Source: Embiotoca jacksoni
Lineage: Eukaryota > Chordata > Actinopteri > Embiotocidae
DNA: 64,000 bases
Assembly (NCBI GenBank): GCA_022577435.1
Contig: JAKOON010000006.1
Coordinates: 4,542,001 to 4,606,000, forward strand
Reading direction: 5' to 3'
Shown piece by piece: positions 57,590-64,000 of this stretch (positions are counted from its first letter, which is position 1; each line of letters starts with the position of its first letter). The notes below the pieces were generated by a model. It was not told the DNA's origin. It was given only the letters and a program-made list of their open reading frames with translations, and did not search any database. The position numbers were made by a program, and so were the translations under genes.

Positions 57590-58660
57590 GCAATTCAATT
57601 GTCTTTAATTACCAATATCAAGACGACAGGAATTTCCTAGAGCTGCATGGTTAATTGAAATGTATCAGAAAACATATTTAATCAGCTGTTCTGTTGCTGA
57701 CAGATGTGAAATAAAGTAAAGGCAATCAGCATGACTATTGCATAAATTTGTTGGTATTTCTATTAGATATTTTAAAAACTGACTGCTGTTTTGTTTCCTA
57801 CAAAAATGATTTTATTTGTGTAATTAATAGCTTTGAATTGTTAATAAAATGTGCTCATTGTAAATGTACTTATTATGTACCAAACCATAAACCAGCTTGT
57901 GTGCTATCAGGCTTCGTGAACAATGAAGAATCAGTAATTGCATAAAACCAAATAGAGTCAGATCTTTGTTGTTGACTCTGAAGCATCCCCGTGATCACAT
58001 TGAAAAGACAAATGCATTTGTTGACGTGTCGAACAAGAATTATTAGCTCTGTAGGAACCCCATCAGGCATCATGAAATATAAATACCAAGTAATTATGCA
58101 GAAATAAAACAAACTGTATTCTCATGTTGAGGTCACAGCGACAGATAGAGGACTTAAAGCAAATAGCATGTCACAGTTTGTGAACAATCAAGTAGAATTT
58201 TTTTATTCAATTTACATTCACATTTGCTGAATATCATCATTTGAATGTATGAAAAAAAAATAGCACCCAGTCAACAAAAAAGCTACTGTGGTTGTTGAAC
58301 AATAATGTACAATTAAGCAGAAATGAAAAGCAATCAGCCTTCTTTCTTATTCATCATCATTTCTGGAGCTGATTTATTAATTGGTGTTTCAAACGTCTAT
58401 TAGCCACAAAGCGAGACTGCGATCATGCTCAGTAAACAGTAAAGCATAACTAAGCAGAAAAACAGCAAAGGAAAGAGTCACTTATTTAACTTAATGGTCC
58501 TACAGGCTGATTTGCATTTGGTATTTATACAGTTTGCATGATTAAAAAATGGTTGGTATGACATTTACATCATCTGACAATGTAACAACTAAAACAACTG
58601 GTGGAAAAAAAAAAATCCGATTTTAATTATAGAGTAGATCAAACAGGAGCATAGAAGTGG
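57590..58660. promoter_or_regulatory. AT-rich block, candidate conserved regulatory DNA
   Basis: About 1 kb without microsatellites or transposon marks. It is rich in homeodomain and POU-like words (GTAATTAATAG, TTATTAATTGG, GATTTGCATTTGG, GTAATTATGCAG). Such composition is typical of vertebrate developmental enhancers, but conservation cannot be tested here. Confidence 0.25.
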
Positions 58661-58664
58661 GTGT

Positions 58665-61600
58665 AGCTTGGAAATATAGTACTAGTATATGTTTAATACT
58701 ATACATAAAAAAATCCTACTTTTAAGACTGGCCCAGACAAAATGTGAATGTGGAGGGTGGGGCAGCTGCTATTTCCATGTGTATTATTTAGCAGTAATTT
58801 CACTTTGAACAAACATAACCCATGTTCCATCTGAGGTACACACAAAAAAGTATCTACTGCCTTAAAAAGTTGGAAAAGAAAACAGCACCTCAGGTTGATC
58901 TTGAAACTATTTGGGCAGCTTTCAACCAATTGGCATTGACCACCATATGACGTACAGTCAGAGAGCAGGGTTAAACCCTCCCCTAATGTAAGTAGAGTGC
59001 AACGCCATGTCTCCAAGTGACCATTGCAGACTCTAGCCTCAATTTCTCAATATTTGCTAGCAACTTGCTACAACTGTTCATGTGGCTTCATCTGCCTCTA
59101 CCACCATCAACGTTGTTGGAACTACATTTCAAAACCAACTCTTGACTTGAACATCAATCCCACTGGCCGCTGATTGGTCCGCCTTTCAAACCTTCATGTG
59201 AATAGGGTTTCCAGACTATAATCACAGCAAAGACTGACACTTTAAGCAACTGGCACATGGAGCCAGACTTCATTAAAACTTCATTATAATGGACAAACGA
59301 TTGAGAATGGAGGAAAACATTGTTTTCTTTCTATGACCTTGATTTTTCAGCATGTGCAGGCACCCTTAACTGTACAGTATGGCTTCATTGCTATTAGAAA
59401 CAACCTTGAGATGTTTTTGTTTTTTTTAAGTTCAAAACATAGTCAGTGGGCGATGGAAGGAAGCACAGGATAAAGGGCACTGTGGCTGGTATTTAGTGGC
59501 GATGGAAATGTGTTGTTCATTTAGGGAAAACCATAAAAAGTAACAATTCATCAATTAACTCTGCTGTGCCATTGCTGATGCTTTTGAAAGCGTTTGAATC
59601 TGCTGAATGCTCCCTGTGGTGCAACATTTCTGACATCTACAATACATTACAGATGATTACGCTTAGTCTCCCAGGAAGGTGAAGCATTCTGCGGATATTA
59701 GAGGTGATGTCATTACAAATTCACAAAATAAACAAAGAAAATTAAGGACAGTTGGAATTATTCAGCAGCAGTATCATTAATATACCCTGCTCAGTATATT
59801 TTCTGACACTCATATTAATGTTATAAAGGCCATTAGGAGGTGGCAAAAAATATATACTTCCAGTAGCATACATAATAAGTGGATATAAGTTAAGACCTGA
59901 GAGACAGAAGGAGCCACATTGGGGCTGAAAAAAAAAATTAATGAAGGATAAAGAAACCAACAGAACAGACCGAGACATCAAACACAACAAGAGAGAGAAA
60001 AAAAGAGGATGAAGATATGACAGTCACCCACCACACAGCACATTCCAGCGGCCTGTTCAAATGTTCAAATGTAAAAAAAATACATGTGAAGTCTAAACTA
60101 TAAATGCATAATTTTAGGTTGACAAAATTGCAGCTTTGTTGAGGTTGCACATTGACAATAAAGTTCTTGGATTTGAATCTTTAAAACTTGACATCTCAAA
60201 ATGCGTCCTGGAATAACGCTACCACAGGACACTGTGTTAGTTTCATGTTTTGGCTCGTCTAAGTGTGAAAATTAAATGCATGTATGATCATGGTCAAAGA
60301 ATGAGGTCATGTGACAATGTACAAATAGTGATAGCGCCAATGTAGGGACGGGGTAGAGATTGGTTGTCTGGAGCAAACAGAGGACTTTGACCTGCGTTGT
60401 AATCCTTGAGAAACCAAAAGTTATCGTGGACTTAATGTAAGTAAGTTAATTACACAACATATTTCACTTCATTTTTTACATAATCTTTTCCTAAGCCTAC
60501 CCAAGTATTTTTGGTGCCTAAACTCAATTTAACTCAACAATTTAACATTTAACTCAAACCATAACTCAGATTTATACCTTTACCCTTTTACCAAGCGAAG
60601 TAAGGCAAAAGATGACACTGACACAGTATCATCAAGTGGATTTACGTGTGTATTACATCGGGTTGCAAAAGGGATATGAGTTTTTCCCTATGTATTTAGG
60701 ACTACAAATTCATCAATGTTGTCGTCATAATTAAACGTTTTAATTTCTTTCACTATGAAGTTATTAATCTGTCTGATTTATGAGATCTGTAGAATATCCA
60801 GATCCCATAGCCTGAGAGATATGTGTCAATGGAACGTTAACATTGCTGTCTCCCAAAATTAATTTCATGACATCTTTTCCTTTAATAACAACATCATCAC
60901 TGCTTGCAATCACATTTTAATTGGCAAACTTCCAAAGAATTTGACCTTCTTTGAAGACTTCTTTTGAACAAGTGTCGATAACTGCAAATAAAGCAAACCA
61001 TTCAAACCTTTTAGGAGCCTTACCTACGTACATACAGTATGCACTTACAGTATTCTCTTCCCACAGAGCCATTAACAAGAAAACCTTTAGAAGGAATATA
61101 TTAGCTTAGTGGTGGATACTAATTATCGACTGAAGTGCTGTGTATGTCAGATTGATAGCGATCAATGTAAAGCAAAGGGGGAAACAACTCTGGCAGAGAT
61201 AGCTGTTACTGCAAAGCAATAGAATACAAATGTTCACTCACACACACACAGTCTTGATTCCATCATTTCAGAGGACATTACCTTGACTTGGACACTCAAC
61301 CTAACCTTCATCTTTAACCTAAACCATTCTCATACTTTAAACCAAGTCATCACCTTTAAGTGGAATAATTGGCACTGTGAAAAGGTCACAATGTGACTGT
61401 GTAAACAGATTTGTGTCTCCACAAGAAGCATACACAAGCAGTCACATGCAATGACCCATTTGTCCGTTTCAAACCTTCACTATCATCGAAATCTATGGGC
61501 CACACACAGTGTTTTATCATCGCTTGTATTCATAATACATAATGTAGGGAAAATGAGGGCAGGTAAAGAGACAGATGAGAAAAGATGAGAGATGGGTTTA

Positions 61601-61670
61601 AAATAAACAGAGAAGGGTTGGGAGGAGAAGGGCAGACAATGCGAAAATTAAATGTTCTCTGTTTCTTTTG
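58665..61670. other. Unique AT-rich DNA, no gene recognised
   Basis: About 60145-60175 (GCACATTGACAATAAAGTTCT) resembles a LINE 3' tail but is too short to call. Nothing else was recognised. Confidence 0.4.
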
Positions 61671-61679
61671 CGATATTCT

Positions 61680-61930
61680 GTGCTCTGTCCTCCCTCGTCT
61701 CCTCCGTATCTCTTCTCCTTCTCAATTAACACCACCGCTGCAGTTGCTCTCGCTCACTTTATGCTCGACTTGCCCTCCCCTTCCTTTCGGTATCATGTCC
61801 TTTTCCTCTTCTCCGCTCTCTTCACCTCTCTTTGACGCTCCCTTCCTCATCACCTCCCCTGTCCGTTTGTCTCATCTAATCTCCTTTCATCTCTCCTGTC
61901 CTCTCCTTCTCTTCTCACCTCTCACTGCAA
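61680..61930 (+). repeat. Pyrimidine-rich low-complexity tract
   Basis: CT-rich plus strand. The 126-codon ORF over it (61585-61965) is Ser/Leu/Pro-rich and is a composition artefact. Confidence 0.65.
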
Positions 61931-62439
61931 TTAATGACAAGCTTGGCAGGGAGGTTTATACCTGACTTTGGGATATTTTTAGGCAAATTACCTTTCGGTA
62001 ATGGCATTGCTAAACTTAATAAATTTGAAACTCTCATACATTCAGCAACACAGAGCACACAATTTGTACGTAGAGCTCAATGAAAAAAAGACAGACACAT
62101 TGAAATACTTCCAAACAGCACCGGGCACTATCACTAAGATAGTGTGTCATTGTCCTGCAGTCATGTCTAAATCTTATGAAGTCATTCTTAGCCTGTCAGA
62201 CATTTCCAAAGCTTGATTTTAAATCTCCAAACCTGTACTTGTAATTGTTTTATATAGCTTTATTTTACTCCGTTTTATCTACTCAAACTACCTAACTTAT
62301 ATTTGAACGCTTCTTCTACAACCTTCTTATTTTATATTTTTGTTGATTTTAATTCATCTTTCAGGTTAGTCTTCCTTCATCTGACAGTAAATGGTTAACT
62401 ATAAGTTCAACTGTGATACCATGGTATTTCTGTCAGCTT

Positions 62440-62611
62440 GTGTTATTGCTGTAATCACTGTTATTGTTTTTATTTGTTCTTTGCTCTGTAAATGACTCGA
62501 TGTCATTGTAAATGAGGGTCACCCTCAATTATTTCTCCAATATAAATAAAGGTTGAATGAACATTCAACTTTGTAAACCGTCAAAGTAAAAAAAAAAAAA
62601 AAAAAAAAAAA
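62440..62611 (+). mobile_element. LINE-type 3' tail with poly(A)
   Basis: GTTCTTTGCTCTGTAAATGAC, GATGTCATTGTAAATGAGGG, CACCCTCAATTATTTCTCC and TATAAATAAAGGTTGAATGAA match the general pattern of fish LINE tails (TCATTGTAAATGAGAA ... TCAACT ... AATAAAGGTT). A hairpin TTGAATG-AA-CATTCAA follows, then an A24 run at 62588-62611. 5'-truncated. Confidence 0.6.
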
Positions 62612-62779
62612 GGTTTTTGGGTAGATTCATAGTCTGGATGCATACCAATTCCCTCGTCAGCCTTTTGCTACATCTTCACATTTTGTCATTTTTTTCTCTT
62701 CCCTCCACCAGACACAGCCACATCCACTCATACTTCTAATCTTGTCTTCACTTCTCATTGCATGTCTTTGCTCCATCAC

Positions 62780-62800
62780 GCCCCCCACCCCCCACCCCCC
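62780..62800 (-). other. Potential G-quadruplex (minus strand)
   Basis: Three C6 runs separated by single A residues, so the minus strand carries G6-T-G6-T-G6, enough for a G-quadruplex. Confidence 0.5.
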
Positions 62801-63021
62801 ACTCGCCTCTTTTTATTTCAATAAAATGACAGTAAAAAAAGGCAAAAATGCTGTAAGGCCTTTGATGTGCTCGACCAGGTCTGGCTCCCTGCTCACGAAG
62901 TAAAAAATGGAAAGAGAGGAAACGAAGTGAGAACAAGAAGGAGGGGAGTTATCGCTTGTTCGTTACCCTCTTCAGAGAAGTCGAGCTATGAGCCTTCGCC
63001 GGCCTACAACCGTCCTCCTGA

Positions 63022-63080
<59 letters not shown>
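63022..63080. repeat. (TC)n microsatellite
   Basis: About 29 TC units with one interruption at 63031. It is a polypurine/polypyrimidine stretch capable of triplex (H-DNA) formation. Confidence 0.97.
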
Positions 63081-63082
<2 letters not shown>

Positions 63083-63165
63083 CCTGTGCTTTCGCTTTCC
63101 TCCCTTCTTGCTCTTATTCCGCAGCTCTCTCATCCAGGCTGCATAATCGATAGAGGAGTTCTTAC

Positions 63166-63222
63166 TGGAGATCTTATTGATGTACTGAGACTCACTCTGC
63201 TCATCAATAGAACCAATGATCA
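63166..63222 (-). CDS. Candidate internal exon, 57 nt (or longer), unidentified protein
   Basis: On the minus strand a pyrimidine-rich acceptor (CTCCCTCTTCCCCAG) precedes an open frame containing SIDEQSESQYINKISS. A GTAAGA donor gives a 57-nt exon, phase 1 to phase 1. The frame stays open beyond that donor, reading SSIDYAAWMRELRNK before it runs into the (GA)n array, so the exon could be longer. The translation looks protein-like, but I do not recognise it. It lies on the same strand as the candidate at 38459-38532, 25 kb upstream in transcript sense. Confidence 0.28.
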
Positions 63223-63289
63223 CTGGGGAAGAGGGAGATGGAGCGAGAGAAACAGAGAAGACACGCACTAAAATCTTCATGTTTCCTTT

Positions 63290-64000
63290 AGTACATTCTT
63301 AGTTCCAAAATATACATCTTAAATATAAGTGATTGCAGATTCTGAATTACAATTAAATCTGCTGTTGACTGACAATGACAGTGCACCAAGGCCAGGATAG
63401 AAGTTTTGAATAGGCCACAACCGTCAGAAGAGGTAAATATAGTGTGCTCATGATGTGCCTATATGACACTGAACTAATAGAGATGGTGTAGAAGTATGAC
63501 AGCCAAAGAGGCCTTGTAACATCAGTGATAGAAATTCAAGGGAAAGATGTGTTATATAATCCTAATTAAGCAGATTGATAATCCTTCTAAATTCATTATA
63601 GCCCGGCAGCAAAGGTTGCATGAGCCATAAAAGGACCGTTTTTGAGTTGTTCACTTGGTCAATGAACTAAATTAAAATAAAGTACATTGGCTATGGTTGG
63701 ATTGTACTGTACTGTATACAGTTGTGACCAGATGCTGCTTGGATAAAAGGACAAAAACACTACTTAACTTTATCTCACAAGTGCCTACAGCCTGAATGTC
63801 CTTCATACAGTATATTCTGCGACGAATGTGCAGAATCAACCACAGTTTCCACAAACTCTACCATTCATACTTTTCCTGGTTAATCCCATAATTGACATCC
63901 AAAAGTTAAATAGGCGACCTGTTAGGCTGACAGACTTCATTACAGAGACGTGTGCCGCCGCAAAATGCAGAGATATGATTGGCTGATGGCCATGCCAGGG
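63290..64000. other. Unique AT-rich DNA, nothing recognised
   Basis: No gene or element was recognised to the window end. Confidence 0.4.

Noticed and set aside
1..64000. A new multi-gene biological system
   Set aside because: No cluster of intact genes exists in the window. Everything coding that I can support is a transposon relic or an isolated candidate exon.

Overview
This window looks like teleost nuclear DNA, most probably from a percomorph (perch-like) fish. The reasons are very dense (CA)n/(GT)n microsatellites, tRNA-derived SINEs of the kind common in fish genomes, L2-like LINE 3' tails, and relics of Ty3/gypsy, hAT, mariner, PIF/Harbinger and TTAA-flanked elements. There are no bacterial-type operons, no intact long ORF, and no rRNA, free tRNA or CRISPR array. 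Most of the window reads as intergenic or intronic sequence.

Layout. 0-9 kb: AT-rich unique DNA, a CpG-rich unrecognised block (4.9-5.4 kb), a degenerate ~65-bp tandem repeat (5.95-6.29 kb), a microsatellite cluster (7.4-8.1 kb) and a complete non-autonomous hAT element with an 8-bp target duplication (8366-8823). 9-16.5 kb: a CpG-island-like block ending in a poly(A) run (9.17-9.8 kb), a deleted Ty3/gypsy element with both LTRs (13323-15069), and a DANA/mermaid-like SINE (16114-16412). 16.5-35 kb: mostly unique AT-rich DNA with small duplications, LINE tails at 24.9 and 29.7 kb, and a ~0.9 kb polypurine tract (33.4-34.3 kb). 36-45 kb: two relics of one mariner family (36.0 and 40.3 kb), two tRNA-SINEs (39.1 and 44.7 kb) and a hAT-like element carrying a nested TTAA-flanked MITE (43.9-44.6 kb). 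45-64 kb: microsatellites, a GTCCCC/GGTTAG tract, a GT cluster (54.8-55.6 kb), a PIF/Harbinger relic (56.55-57.26 kb), an AT-rich block that may be conserved regulatory DNA (57.6-58.6 kb), a LINE tail (62.4 kb) and a (TC)n array.

Host genes. I found no certain host gene. Two short minus-strand segments have splice-site-like borders and protein-like translations: 38459-38532 (74 nt, strong GTGAGT donor, lying between two CA arrays) and 63166-63222 (57 nt, good acceptor). If real, they could be widely spaced exons of one minus-strand gene and the rest its introns. I do not recognise the protein.

The most informative single object is the LTR retrotransposon. An integrase fragment lies upstream of the reverse transcriptase and RNase H, a domain order known for the Gmr1 group of fish Ty3/gypsy elements, and several deletions and frameshifts have killed it. 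I see no evidence for a new multi-gene system here.
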